Source of the DNA: Loxodes magnus
Lineage: Eukaryota > Ciliophora > Karyorelictea > Loxodida > Loxodidae
Reading direction: 5' to 3'
Assembly: GCA_946699065.1 (NCBI GenBank)
Contig: CAMPDV010000108.1
Coordinates: 1-64,000 of the forward strand
DNA: 64,000 bases
In this document: positions 48,892 through 60,859 of the stretch, in pieces
How the letters are laid out: the number at the start of each line of letters is the position of its first letter
Numbering within the stretch: the stretch's first letter is position 1
Notes under the pieces: generated by a model
Told to the model about the DNA's origin: nothing
The model's input: the letters and a program-made list of their open reading frames with translations, nothing else
Database searches by the model: none
Program-made: the position numbers and the translations under genes

Positions 48892-50100
48892 ATGAGTCCT
48901 GAAATATCACTATCTCCAATAAATCCAAAGTTAATGGCTTAATAATGTGGCAAAAATCAAAGTAATATGCTCATTAAGATGCTATAGCTTAACTTAATTT
49001 ACCTGAAAAAGTCTTCTAGGGATCGAGCAGAAAACTTTTGCTCCTGTTAATTTCTTAAATCAGAAGTAAAAAAGCTAGATAAAAGGCAATCCAATTTAAA
49101 AAACATAAATAATAAAGGATTGAACAACTTTAGATAGCTATATAGTAATCTTAATATACTACAGTAATAGCATCAAACTTTAAATACATCCTCATATGAT
49201 AAAATCTAAAAGCTATAAATAAAAAATTAATACATTAATAGAAAATATTGTAAACATTAAATAGTGGAAAATGTTTATTCAAATGGTTCTTTCTGATACA
49301 AACAGAAATTAGGAAAAAATTTGCAAATATTAATATTGGTTAGCAATAAGGAAGATTTTAAAAGTTACTTATGGAATAAGTCTTAAGCAATAAATATTAA
49401 AATAAATTAGAAAAGAGAAATAAGTAATAAACTTAGTAAGTCCTTAATTAAGCTTCGAAGAGACTAATAATTATATAAAATTTGATATAGTTTCATTTCT
49501 TTTCATCAGTATAATATTACCAAGAATAACTAAGTTAAAATTAGAATTTTATTTATGTTTAATTATGAAGTTACTTTCATTATGAGAGAGATTTTTCCCC
49601 TATCATTTATATGAAGGCTTTAGTTGTAATCACTAAGAAATTACTTTTATAAAAAGTTTTTAAAGAAGAAAGAAATTTAGTTTCAACCAAATGTTATGGA
49701 ATTGAAAATCTTTATTGATGATTCTTAAAGCAAAGGATAAACATCCAATTTAGGAGTTTTTTCTGTTTAACTTAAAGCCTATCCAAAGATTCACTTTTCC
49801 ATATTAAAAATGTACAAGATTGTTTACAAAAAAGGAGAACAAAACTTGATCACTAGATTAATGTATAAAAAAATACTTAAAAATGAGAAAATTAATAAGA
49901 GTAAGCTACTGCGAAAACTTTAATAATTATTTGATCAAAGTCAATATAAAGTTTAGTAAATGCTTATTATGCTATAAATAAATTCATAATAAGATCAGTT
50001 CCATAATCTTTTAGATAATAAAAGTACTTAAAGATTAACTGCTATATAAAAATTCTACTTAAGGTATTTGCTATTAATTAATAGCCTAATGTTTTTATTT
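48892..50100 (+). CDS. Possible hypothetical protein, about 400 codons
   Basis: No family recognised. One frame from the ATG at 48892 keeps protein-like composition for about 380-400 codons with no indel. It reads MSPEISLSPINPKLMAQQCG, then a coil-prone stretch (about 49021-49220, DRAENFCSCQFLKSEVKKLD), VSNKEDFKSYLWNKSQAINI (about 49339), MELKIFIDDSQSKGQTSNLG (about 49696) and KIVYKKGEQNLITRLMYKKI (about 49816). It contains three TGA codons, read as Trp (about 49294, 49483, 49612). Frame openness carries no weight under this code. The 3' end is placed where composition becomes random. It ends near the convergent TPR-like region. Confidence 0.45.
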
Positions 50101-50289
50101 AATAAGAATTATATTTAATTTAGTATTTATTTGCAAGCTATGTAACCAACATACGTTAATTAATTAAACTCTAGCTAGTTAAAAAAATAGCTTCTATGCA
50201 TGTTTTAATCCGAAGTATTAATCCCTAAGTAAGAAATACTATTTAATTATTAGACTTAAATTATAAATTATTTCTATTGCTACTAAAGC

Positions 50290-53200
50290 TTATTCCTTTT
50301 TGGCCTGCGCTAAATTATGTTATTCCTTTTTAAATAAATGTGTCTTCATCTTTAGATAAAATTCAATTGTATTATCATAATTTTTAATAACTTCATCTAA
50401 TTTATTCACAGCATAAAGAATTTTACTACTATGAGATAAACTTTCTGTTGATAAGCTTCAATTTTAGATACCATGCTTAGAGATTCAATAACACTCTAAG
50501 TTTAAAATAGTTAATGCTTTGATATAATGAACTTGAACCTTTAAAGAGTTTAAACCTAAAGCTTAGTTCATATTATTAAATGCTACTTCTTGTTTATCTT
50601 ATTTATAGAGAGTATTTCTTCTCAAATTAAGAATATCTCTACTGCTAAAACCTTAGTTAAGTTAATCGCTTTTTTTATTTCTACAACCTTCTTCAGTCTT
50701 TCAAAACAGGAAGACTCTTGAGATCCTTTGCATTATTTTAAGGATGAGTTTTTAACTAAGCATTTACGAGCTGAAATGGGTGATTAACTCTTTCTGAAGT
50801 AATAAGGAGAATTTGCTTTAATGGGAAGTTTTGTTTTTATTATCTTATATTATCTTAGCTTTGATTAGCATGTTTATCTTTGTTTAAGTTAAATAAACAA
50901 AGTGGTTTCTAATAATAAAGTGGCATATTGGTAGAATAGATCTTTTTGAATAATTGAATAGGTACTATAATTAAAATGGTTAGATAGGGAATTCTTTGAT
51001 GATAATATACTTTAACCATTTTGAGATATAATAGAGTAATGATATTATAAGAGACTATAATTGCTATTTGTATCTTGAAAGTAATTTTGGTTGTAAAAGA
51101 AATTTTATCTTAAGATAGAACTAAATAACTATATCATTGATTGCTTGTTGATGTTTACTTAAGCAATTAAAAGGAACTTCTTTAGTATAGTGAGCTATTA
51201 ATATTATTTTTAGATAATGATAAAACTAAGTAATTTATAGCTAACACCTCCTCTTCTTTATTTCCTATTAATTGCACTAAAATAATTCTTAATCATTTAT
51301 AGTTTTGATTACTAATCTAAAGATTAGAACTGTTTATGAGCTATGTATTTGAATAGCTTTAATTAAGTTTATTTGAAATATGTTTCTTCATAAGCAAATC
51401 AAACTTAAATCTTTAGCTGAGTACTTAAGATTGAGGATAAGGAGAATATAAGTTAATGCATCATAATTTTAAGGTCTTTGAAAGTATTAATCAGAACTAG
51501 AAGATTTAAATAAGAATTGAATCATTCAATCAATATCGCTATAGAAACCCTACTAAAGTCTCTATTCAAATAGATTTGAAGCTTCAAGCAATTAAAAAAT
51601 GTAGTAATATCAGAGTTTAATATCTGAATATAGACTAAAGATTTATTTACTCTAGCTATATAATAAGAATCAGATTCTTTATATACACAAACAACTTTAT
51701 TTGTTTAAATTGTTTAAAATAAGTAAATGCTTAAAAAATGCTTCTAGAATAATCTATCAATATAAGTAACTTCTGATAAATATTGACATTATTAGTTTAG
51801 TTATTTGAAAGTTATCTAAATAGCAATAAATAAATAGGATTCAAACTAGAAGATAAATTAATTATTTATATACTCTAATGAGTTCTTCATTATTATATCT
51901 AGCTCATTATAAAATTAGCTGAAGTAGATGAATGATATAAGTACTAAAATTAACTTCATGTTTAATTAACCTTCATTATACTAATTGAGATTCTTTTGGT
52001 TCAAATTAGATTCTAAAACTGCAATCTTTTCTATTAGTTTTATAAATTAGTCTTAGATATTAATCTATTTTCCTTAGCTTTAGGTATTATTATTGATTCA
52101 ATATTGCTATCTAAATTTTTGTATTTTACTTTAAGATTAAGCAGATTTTTATTTTTTAACTTTAAGTTATTTCTTTGAACATTGTGAGTAACGCTGAGGC
52201 GAGATCATAAAAACTGAGGAGAAGTATGGAAATGAGGGTTGTTATAGGTTTTGACTATAGTGTAACTATTTATGAATTATATCTATAATAACTAATTATT
52301 GCTTAACTTTAGAGTGTTTAGTATCTTGCTCTCCTTAAATAATTATGACAACTATGGCTATTCTCCTTTTAAGAGACTATTTCATTTCTTCATATATAAA
52401 GTTGCTTTCTAAATAACTATTTCTCTGTACCTTCATTATATAGTAGCAAGTAAAGAATAAGTTTTATAGGTATAAATAAGTATTACAATTAGATATAGTC
52501 ATAAGTTCTAAATTAGTGCTTAAGAACAAGATTTAGATACTTTTAATCAATCAAAGTAGTTTAACTTAGTAGTTTTAATATTTCTGCTAAGTATGGATCA
52601 GTTCAAATCTTTTTATGTAACATACCTTTAAGTACAAATCAGGCAAGAGAATAGTTAAGCAAACAAGATCTTATGATAAGCTTTTCAAATATTTGCTTTA
52701 AATAATAATAAGATCAGCTTTATATATTTAGCTGAAATGTTGAAGAATGCTAATCAAGAAAATCAATTGTTGGAAGTTTTTATATCAACTATAGATGTAT
52801 ATGGATATAATCCTTTATATTTAGATAATTATAAAACACATCATATTCAAATTTTATTTTCATAGATATTTCAATCTCTTTCGGAAAAGCAAAGACTGAA
52901 GGTAGAATCGATTTTCTTTAGCCTTGTTTATATAATTGAATGCTATACTTATCTTCTTTAAAAGAGAGTTGTTCTTATTAATAAATGAGTTCTGCTATTG
53001 CTAGATCTAAGCTAAGTTAATAGTATATTTTTAATATCTTCTTCAGTCTTTCATAACTCTAAAAGAGCGTAAATCTTCAGCTAGAATTATGTTTTAGAAT
53101 CCGTTTTTAACTTAACATTTTAAACTAGATTGCTTCTTTAACTCTTTCAAAGTAGCAAGAATATTTGTTTTCCTTAAAAATCTTTATTGTTTTTACCCAA

Positions 53201-54450
53201 ATCTAATAGTCTTATGATAGCATTCAATAGCATCTTTAAGCTTATCTAAGCTAAGTAAATAAATGGTTTCTAATAATAAGTATCTACATTCTTAGATATT
53301 TCTTTCAAGTAACACTAAACTAGTTACACTTTCATTTAGAATAGTTAAATTATTTCTAAAAGGTAAATATTTGCTAGTTATAAATATCTTACTTAAGAGT
53401 TCTTATTCATCGTTCAATAGCTTCTGCTTATTTAACTGGCTAGATAGAGAATCTCCTTTATGATATTATATTTGAGTCTTTTTGTCAAATAGTAGAATAA
53501 TCATGTTATAGCAGTCTATAGATTCTTGAAATTTGTATCTTTTAGAAAGCTTTTGCTTTTAAAAGATATTCTAGACTCTCTTTAAGGATACTATTAATTA
53601 TTATAGCATTATATTGCTTCTTGTTACTTATCTTAAGCAACTTCTTTAGTATACTAAGTATGTAAAGAATATTCCTTTAATAATTATCAAGTCTAAACTA
53701 CTTATATCTAGTATCTTTCTCATCTTTATACCATATTAAATGCGCTAGTTCAATTTTTAGTCATCATAATCTAAACATTAGAGCTCTTTAATTCATTATA
53801 CTTCATTAGCCCCATTTCAATAACCTTGCTTCAAATATGATTATCTTAACAATCAGATCAAAGCTAAATCTTTTATCAATCAACTATGATTCAGGCTAAG
53901 CTGGCTAAAAGCTAAATCAATCATTATCTTTATAAAAGTCTTTCTAGAGTCTTTGATGAAATAGACTCCAAGCTTCAAATTATATAGAGATGAAATAAGT
54001 CCAGAGCTTCATTTCTATATAATTTTTAAGATAGATTTGCTCAAGCTATATAATTATAGTCAGACGCTTTATATTAGCAAGAACTTAGTTGTTTAAGATA
54101 ATAAAATAAGCTTATGTTTAAAGTAAATAGAGTAATCCATCAATATATGTATTTAACCAAAACTACTCAATTTACCTGTATGAAATTATATCATTAATCA
54201 GCTTTATTGTTGTGCTAACTAATTAGATCAGTATTATTTCTTTCTTACAGAGTACAAGATCATTATACTTATAGAGAATGCCATGCTTAACTAAATAGCT
54301 TAATCGCAACTCTTGAATATTTAAGTTCATCTGCTTTGCTGCTATAAGCAACTACATTTTTAGGATTTATTTTAATATTCATGCTAAATTTTTGTTTGCT
54401 TTCTCATTTTATCCTAACCCTTTTTTATTAAGGATCTAAACATTTAATAT
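50290..54450 (-). pseudogene. TPR-like repeat gene or pseudogene, duplicated
   Basis: On the minus strand helix-turn-helix repeat sequence is visible, for example QEVAFNNMNQALGLNSLKV and NKLDEVIKNYDNTIEFYLKM (50340-50650) and IAFNYINKAKENRFYLQSLL (about 52950). These have the spacing and A/Y/N positions of tetratricopeptide repeats, a family that mediates protein-protein contacts and is abundant in ciliates. The region is two diverged copies of one unit: 50290-52700 resembles 52700-54450 at an offset of about 2.4 kb, e.g. cttcttcagtctttc at about 50692 and 53040. Reading frame is patchy, so I score it as pseudogene; tiny introns or missed exons could rescue part of it. Confidence 0.45.
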
Positions 54451-54539
54451 ACTTAGTAAGATAGTTTTTTATTTATTATTTAGGTATTTCCATTCAACTA
54501 ATCAATATTTTCCCTTTTTTGTATCCACAATTTGCAGAT

Positions 54540-56117
54540 TTAGAATATAATTCTATAAAACTGCTGTATTTTGATAGAATCGCATCAACTTTTGAGATTT
54601 AAATGTCTTATTTCTGTAATAAAGCAAATCATTATAAAGGATTGATTTCAATAGCTTTATTGAGATTTATGTTTATTCCTTCTTGTTTACTTAGTTATAT
54701 CAAATCCTTCTCTTTTTGGTTCATTCAAAATAAAAATAAAAATAAAATCTGAATTGATACTTTTATCAAATCTCTCATCTATTTCAGTATATTCTTGAAG
54801 TTTAAAAGAGTTAAATCTTGTACCATCAAAAAGTTCTAGAATTAGTTCTAATTAAATAGCTTCTTTTAAGCTTATATCTTCATAATGTTATTCTTTTGTA
54901 GCAACATACAATTTTATCAATCTCATAGATTAAGTAGTTTAGTCCAAAAATAGGATAGTATTAATTTAAATATCCTTATACTATTTTATAATTCTTAGCC
55001 TAATTTTGATTCATGTTGATTTCTTTTTCAAATTACTAAATTGCTTCATTTTAACTCCTAATTAAATATAAAATTTAGCCTTTTATCCTCTAGACTTATA
55101 TAAGGTGAGCATCTTATACATGCTCAATCCGTTTTATCTTAGAGCTTATGCTTCATATATATTATAGTGAAATATTTTATCTTAAGGATTTATTTTAATA
55201 GGGACATTGATATTTTTTAACTTCCTAATATTTATACCAAAGCAGAGTGATTCTCTTTTCATTGTAACCCAAAAATTTGCAGTATCTTAATTTACTTAAA
55301 TACCTAATTTTTGAAAGCAGTGCTTTACCGATTTTAATTTATGCTTTATGTCCAATATTTTTAATAATCCAAATGAAGTAGATCAAGTAAATAAGCTGTT
55401 TAAGGCATTCTTTTACTTTAATGAAGATTAATTATAAATAGGAAATTAACTTTTCTATATTCCTGAAATACATAATTAGGATAGAAGATAAGTGCTTAGT
55501 TTAAGTTAATGCCTTTTTCTTACCTTAAAGACTAGAATTGATATTCCTTTATTGTCAAATCTAGGATTTGTTTCAGGATAATCTTAATGACAAAGTCCAA
55601 AACCAAAAAGTCTTTAATTCTTTCAACTGACTTAATTTTTTTGCTTTTTTTGCCCAAATAATAATAGGATTAATTTTTAAAGTGCTGTTCTACTCCCAAT
55701 ATTCTTTCCTTCTTTACTCTAGATCTAAAAAGCATTCATTTATAAGTATATGCATCATAAGCTAGAATATATCTTGATAATTTTATTAAAGCACTTTTTT
55801 GATTATTTTCACTTTTCTTCTCTTTTCAATTATTATCTTGGATATGAAATGACTTAGCTAGGTATTGTATAAATGGTTTATCTACTATTAAAATAAATAG
55901 TTTAGTTATTATAATATTTAGTTAATCAATATTTCTACTTATTATATATCAAACTAATGCTTTACCTCCTTTCTCATTAATTCACTATTGCTCTTGTATG
56001 CTTCTCATTCAGTGTCTCTTCAACCTTATTAATATATTACGTTATGTACTCTAGACTATCATCTCCTTCTTTTTATTCTAGTCCTACTTATTCCTTTATA
56101 ATGAAGGAACTTATCAT
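54540..56117 (-). pseudogene. Further TPR-like coding remnants
   Basis: Protein-like minus-strand segments continue upstream of the duplicated units. From the ATG at 56117 the frame reads MISSFIIKEQVGLEQKEGDD, then YITQYINKVEETLNEKHTRA. At about 55580 it reads DYPETNPRFDNKGISILVFK. At about 54890 it reads HYEDISLKEAIQLELILELF and EIDERFDKSINSDF. At about 54650 there is NLNKAIEINPL, a typical TPR helix-B ending. They may form the 5' part of the same gene as 50290-54450. No single frame links them, so introns, decay or sequence errors must intervene. Confidence 0.38.
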
Positions 56118-57170
56118 CTCTTACTGTGCTCTTCAATTCCTAAAAAATAATTAGATATATAAAGATACTAAAATAGGAAAAGTAAACTAAAATATCTATT
56201 TAGAAGAATTGTGAGATAATTAAGTATCTCATACCAACTCCTACAGGCAAATACCAATAAGTATCTAAGCTAATCTTTATTAGTTTTAGGTAAAGGAACA
56301 CTTATTCTAGTACTCTTTTTGCTCAAATTATAGTAATTTATGTTTATCCTTTTATAATAATATATCTTTATTTATTAGCTTCCAAGATCCTAGATGCTAC
56401 TCATTAAAATAAGCTCTTTTTCTATTTAATTGCTAAATATTAAAAAATTCTTGGCTCTATTTGAACCCTTAACTCTTAATTTAGAAGACTTAGAAAACTT
56501 ATTAGCTAACTGTTGTGTCAGAAGGCCTTATACTATTATTAATTTCCTAAAAAGTAGCTAACAATTAAATTAATTGATTTTAATTAAATATGCTACTAAG
56601 CTTTATTTCTAGTAAGCTTAGATTTATTTATAATTTTTTAGTTTTATATTAAATTAGCTAATTTAAAGGAATTATATATAAGTTATCTATACTATTGGCT
56701 AGTTAATTATACTTCCTGCTTCAATAATTATAAAGAATCCTAATATTATTAATTCCTTTTAGTCCTTTTGCTTTTCCCTTATATAAGAAACTTGGAGGAC
56801 TTATTTTTATTAACTTATCATATAATTTCTTAGCTCTCACTACTTTTTAAACTGATTATATAAAAAAGTAAATAAGCCTACTTAATATAGAATGTATAAT
56901 AAAGACTAATTGATTATATAGCTGAAGTATCTCTAATCTAATTAAATAAAGCATAATAATAATCCTTATTTAGATTAGCTATATTAAACTACTATTATTA
57001 TATAAGTCATTTGCTTATTAAACTTATTTCAATTTAATATTATCAAAGCAAAGCTTGAGAGATTAATCTAAAGCAAAATGTATTATTGTAAATTAATATG
57101 AAAGTACTTTAGAAACTTAATTAAGAACTGAGAAAAAGTTAAGATTGCTAAAACTATAAGCGGAAAGTAT
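56118..57170. other. AT-rich spacer before the prokaryotic block
   Basis: Very AT-rich, no gene recognised. At about 57150-57250 the base composition shifts towards the less AT-rich block that follows. Confidence 0.45.
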
Positions 57171-57297
57171 CTTTTTCTGAGGAAGTTGAAAAAGAGGCAT
57201 CTTAATGTAAAGGGATCTTCTCTACGGTGAAGTGATTACAAAAAAGTTAACTAAACTTAGGAAAAAAGATTCTATTTAATATTTTCGAGTTTGAAAT

Positions 57298-57477
57298 ATG
57301 ATGGATTCTATTTTAGAATATCCTAACCATGATTATAAATTTTTGACTCACGACATTAAAGGTATTAATAGAGCTCAGTTAGGAAATTTTGTCTTAGTTT
57401 TTAGTGTGGATCATATCAATAAAACTGTCTCTTTTGAAGATTATAACCATTATGACTTCATCTATAAGAAAAAGTAA
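57298..57477 (+). pseudogene. RelE/ParE-superfamily toxin, C-terminal remnant
   Basis: The 59-residue frame resembles the C-terminal half of RelE-type mRNA interferases of bacterial and archaeal toxin-antitoxin pairs. It has a strand-pair segment of the form LGNFVLVFSVD followed by INKTV and the typical ending HYDFIYKK. The frame closes with TAA exactly where the family ends, so it obeys a prokaryotic code and not the host code. The N-terminal half is not intact upstream, and no antitoxin gene was seen. It is a non-functional fragment. The family call rests on pattern memory only. Confidence 0.45.
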
Positions 57478-58370
57478 GTCCCAAGCTCCGTTTTTCTAAA
57501 TAGCCTCAACTCAAGTAACGTAAAACTTACGGTTAACCGAAGTCGTGAGTATTTAAAAATGTGTAGAGGTAGCATGCTGAGCATTTTTCAGAAATGAAGA
57601 ACAATTTGGATGGAACGAAGCGAAACTACAAATGACCGAAGGCTAAATATTTGAGCACATGAATCCTTTTAGCTACGATAAAATATTTTTGAGAAAAGTC
57701 AAGTTGTACTTATATATAGTCGGGAACTAATTATTTTTCTCTTGGGCAAATTGGAACTAATCATGTTTATTTCCTTTTTTCTCGAAGACTCCCTCAACAA
57801 GCAACAGAGAGTGTGAACTGAAATTTTCAGAGGGAAAAAGTTCAAAACTGTAGGCTGAGAAAATATAACAAAGGAAAAAATTTTATTTCTCAAAAGAAAG
57901 TTCGACAGTTATGTATTTATTGTCAATACATTTACAGTCCTTTCTTTCAAAAAACATTATCTGTGAGTATCTAATATTTCTAATTTTTATTCATGCAATC
58001 TATAGGACATGCCAACTTACAATCAAAACCTATTTTACAGGATATATAAATTGGAAACATCTGAATTTTTAGAACATTCGATTAGTACAAAAATTGAAAA
58101 TAATATCAACAACAGGATTAATAATAAGATCGTTCTTTTTTTTATGACATATATTGAGTATAAATTGTACAAATAGCTTTCATTATACTTTCTTTCGAGT
58201 AGTATTAAGCCTAATCAATGTTAACTTCTCTCCAAATACTTGAGGAGGCGAAAAGCTTATGACGAGTAGACCATGCTTTTACAGTTGAGAATTTGTCAAA
58301 TATAAAATAAAAAATATTACACTAGAAAATATAGTTTATCAGACTCGTCGAGAGAGAGGATTATCTTATT
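57478..58370. other. Intergenic part of the prokaryotic-type block
   Basis: Less AT-rich than the ciliate flank. It contains unusual G-rich words such as gaacgaagcgaaac and atgaccgaaggc near 57615-57645. No protein family was recognised on either strand; short protein-like pieces occur in several frames (e.g. about 57780-57950). Confidence 0.4.
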
Positions 58371-58765
58371 TCAGCTGAAGCAAATCCCATAAAACACCAT
58401 ATAAGTCTTCGAAGACTGCAACTGTTCCGTAGGATTCTTCTTTTAGTCCTCTAGCAAATTTAATTTCTTTTAAAATCATTTCATTCCAGTCTCTCTAAAA
58501 GTCATCATTATTAAGAAATAGAAATACCCTATAACCAGATTGATTATCAATTAAAAGATTCCTGTTCATGTTTTGATGCTTTTGCAAGTAATAAAGTTGC
58601 TCCACTTGAATCAGGATGAGAAATTACTACCAAACGTTTGTCTTGTTAAGGTCGATATGCATCTTCAACTAAAGAGAAATTTAGTTTGTTGGTATAGAAA
58701 TAAATAGTTTCATCGTAATCTTTTACAATCAAAGCAATATAGACTATTGATTGCTTTATATTTTA
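58371..58765 (-). pseudogene. VOC/glyoxalase-superfamily protein, frameshifted
   Basis: Members of this superfamily are small metal-binding dioxygenases, isomerases or resistance proteins. On the minus strand the typical order is seen: SIVYIALIVKDYDETIYFYT (first beta-alpha unit), KRLVVISHPDSSGATLLLAK, then after a one-base shift at about 58555 NQSGYRVFLFLNNDDF, and at the end YGTVAVFEDLYGVLWDLLQ, where the Glu of VFEDLYG is the usual metal-ligand region. Two in-frame stops occur by the standard code (TAA after YRP, TAG after NNDDF where relatives often have Trp). The start codon appears lost (ATA). The orientation is opposite to the neighbouring archaeal-type genes. Confidence 0.7.
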
Positions 58766-59049
58766 GTGAATGTATGTGTCTTATTTAATATTTTTGCTAT
58801 ATTAATTAAAAGAAAGATTCTCAATTGAAACTAATCAAGTTATATTCTTCGAAGCGTAGCTGAGGACGGAATACGAAGAATTTCGAGTAGAGAAAGCTAT
58901 AAAAACAGAAAAATTCATATATAAGTTACTACTAACTAGTAATGACAGAAACACAATCTTTGGGAAATCTCTTGGAAAGGGTACTGACTTTAAGAACCTA
59001 GGCAAAAATCAGAGTAATCAGTAATTTTATCTGTTTACAGGAATTGAGA
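58766..59049. other. Intergenic part of the prokaryotic-type block
   Basis: Contains the words cgaagcgtagctgaggacgg and ttcgagtag at 58850-58890, reminiscent of the G-rich words near 57615. No coding signal was identified. Confidence 0.35.
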
Positions 59050-59560
59050 TCCAAATGTGAAGTACTCTGCAGTATTTAATGATTTATCAAAGGCATTTCC
59101 TGAATTTCCTCCTTCAAAAGTAATTTTAATTAGTCAAATGAGATGATATATGAAATAGTAAATGGTTATACTGCTTCTGGACCTGATTTAGAAAAACATC
59201 TTCTTGGATATCTTAAACGAAAAGGCATCTCTGAAACAAACATTATTAAAATAGATGTAGATTTATTTTAAGCTAGCCACTTTCTCTATTATATAATCGA
59301 GGCTATGTTCTCTCAAAGAGACGAACGATTATATGAAATATATGAGCGAAGATTATGACGCAGAAATTTTTCTCTTAAGCACATTCTGTTTCAAAAAGAA
59401 TTTCTCACTAGCATTGATGGAGCTAATCACGTTCCCCTATAAAATAGAGCGTTGTGGTAAGTGGAATAGGATTTTTTATATTTTCTCTCAAAAATCAGTC
59501 AGTTGCTGGTTAGTGAGAAATTTTCTATTATTATAGTACGCAATAGAGAAAAATTCAGAG
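59050..59560 (+). pseudogene. Unrecognised prokaryotic-type coding fragment
   Basis: Well-formed protein sequence on the plus strand that I cannot assign: VFNDLSKAFPEFPPSKVI, MIYEIVNGYTASGPDLEKHL, GYLKRKGISETNIIKIDVDL and AMFSQRDERLYEIYERRL, then a TGA and SLKHILFQKEFLTSIDGANH. The TGA lies in an Arg-rich run and looks like a CGA to TGA change. A frameshift lies near 59140. Composition and decay pattern match the archaeal-type genes to the right. Confidence 0.45.
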
Positions 59561-59688
59561 TAATATTTAATATAACAATGTTATGCCCCTCTCCCTCTTG
59601 AATTCTCACCAAAAGAGCTATTTTTGAGTGCTAGAACTAACAAAAAGGAAAATATTTTAAGAAAACGAAGCTCCCTGAGAAAGTAACA

Positions 59689-59877
59689 ATGCAGGAGATC
59701 TTTTATTCAAGCAATCTAAGTTTTGATGTTTCCATCAGTGCCATTCCCACAATTAATAAGCTAATTGCAACAGGTACAGAGATATCTCCACTCCCTAAGA
59801 ATATTGAAATTGCACTACTTGAGCAAAATATAATTTCGTTTATAAATCCGATTAAACTAAAAGTTTCCTTTTTCTAG
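59689..59877 (+). pseudogene. Unrecognised small ORF, 62 codons
   Basis: An ATG-to-TAG frame with good protein character: MQEIFYSSNLSFDVSISAIP, TINKLIATGTEISPLPKNIE, IALLEQNIISFINPIKLKVS. It is short and may be the start of a truncated gene. No family recognised. It lies 80 bp before the recombinase remnant on the same strand. Confidence 0.4.
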
Positions 59878-59956
59878 TAACTATAATAGATAAGTAGGTG
59901 AGATATTTAAAGTAGTTTTGTTTGGATAACAGTAAAATGATATTTTTAAATTAATA

Positions 59957-60750
59957 TGAAATTAGACGCTCAAAACAGGATTAAGCATCTGGACAATCAC
60001 AACTTATCTTAATTATATACAAAGATTATTTATACAATATACAAAGGATCCTATTGAAATTAATATGACAGATATAAAGGATTTTCTTCATAGATTAGTT
60101 GACAGAAATTTGCCGGGAAATACACTAATTTGCATATGACCAGCCTTAAATTTTCAATATCAAGAAATTGCATAAAAGGCTCTTACTCAGGATATGTTAT
60201 TAGAAATACCCAAAAAAGGTTACCAAATTTTTTAATAAAGGCCTTTTTTAATGCTATTGATAATCCAAAGCACAAGCCTATTATGAAGCTTATCTATTTA
60301 TTAGGATTATGAGTAAGTGAGGTTAAAAAAGGATAATATTGAGATTGAGCAAGGATTTAGATGGGAACTTAAAGGCAAATGTAACAGGATAGTGATTGTC
60401 ATTGCAGACAGCCTGAAGGACGAGTTAAAGGAGTATCAGAGGAATAGTAATAGTTCATGGCTTTTCTCGAGGAGAAATGGACATCCTACTGTCCAGAATG
60501 TGCAGCAAATTTGTTGAGCAATTGTCTTAAGTGCTGTTATTGAAAAGAATGTATATCATCATACCTTAAGGCATACCTTTGTAACTCATCTTACTAAGAA
60601 TGGCTATGATGTTAGATCAGTTTAATTCTTACTAGACCATTTTAGCATCCAGGCAATTATGAGGTATGTACAAATGGTTATGCCCAATATGATCTCTGAT
60701 CAAAAGTCCCTTAGATAGCTTACTATGATAACCAACAACTATTTTTCTTA
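59957..60750 (+). pseudogene. XerA-type tyrosine recombinase, inactivated
   Basis: Remnant of an archaeal XerA/integron-integrase-type site-specific recombinase. N-terminal core-binding pieces: ITTYLNYIQRLFIQYTKDPI and INMTDIKDFLHRLVDRNLP. Catalytic domain: DNPKHKPIMKLIYLLGL, TGA (60310-60312) where the family has the first catalytic Arg of GLRVSE, KKDNIEIEQGFRW, VIVIADSLKDELKEY, then HTLRHTF with the second Arg intact (about 60570), VRSVxFLLDHFSIQ (TAA at x), and IMRYVQ with a candidate Tyr. At least four frameshifts separate these pieces. Relatives known to me from DPANN archaea are close in wording. A transposon-encoded recombinase is less likely, as the neighbours are housekeeping genes. 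Confidence 0.82.
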
Positions 60751-60859
60751 GAACGGATAAATACTGTGTCAAAAAATCAAAATGGAAGTAGGACATATAA
60801 AACTGGGATGATTATTGCAAGAGACAAGGTAAAAGAATCGTCAAATACCCGTAAAAGTT

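Noticed and set aside
59957..60750. Ciliate transposon recombinase (as in Euplotes Tec elements)
   Set aside because: The wording matches archaeal XerA, and the neighbours are archaeal housekeeping genes; no terminal inverted repeats were seen.
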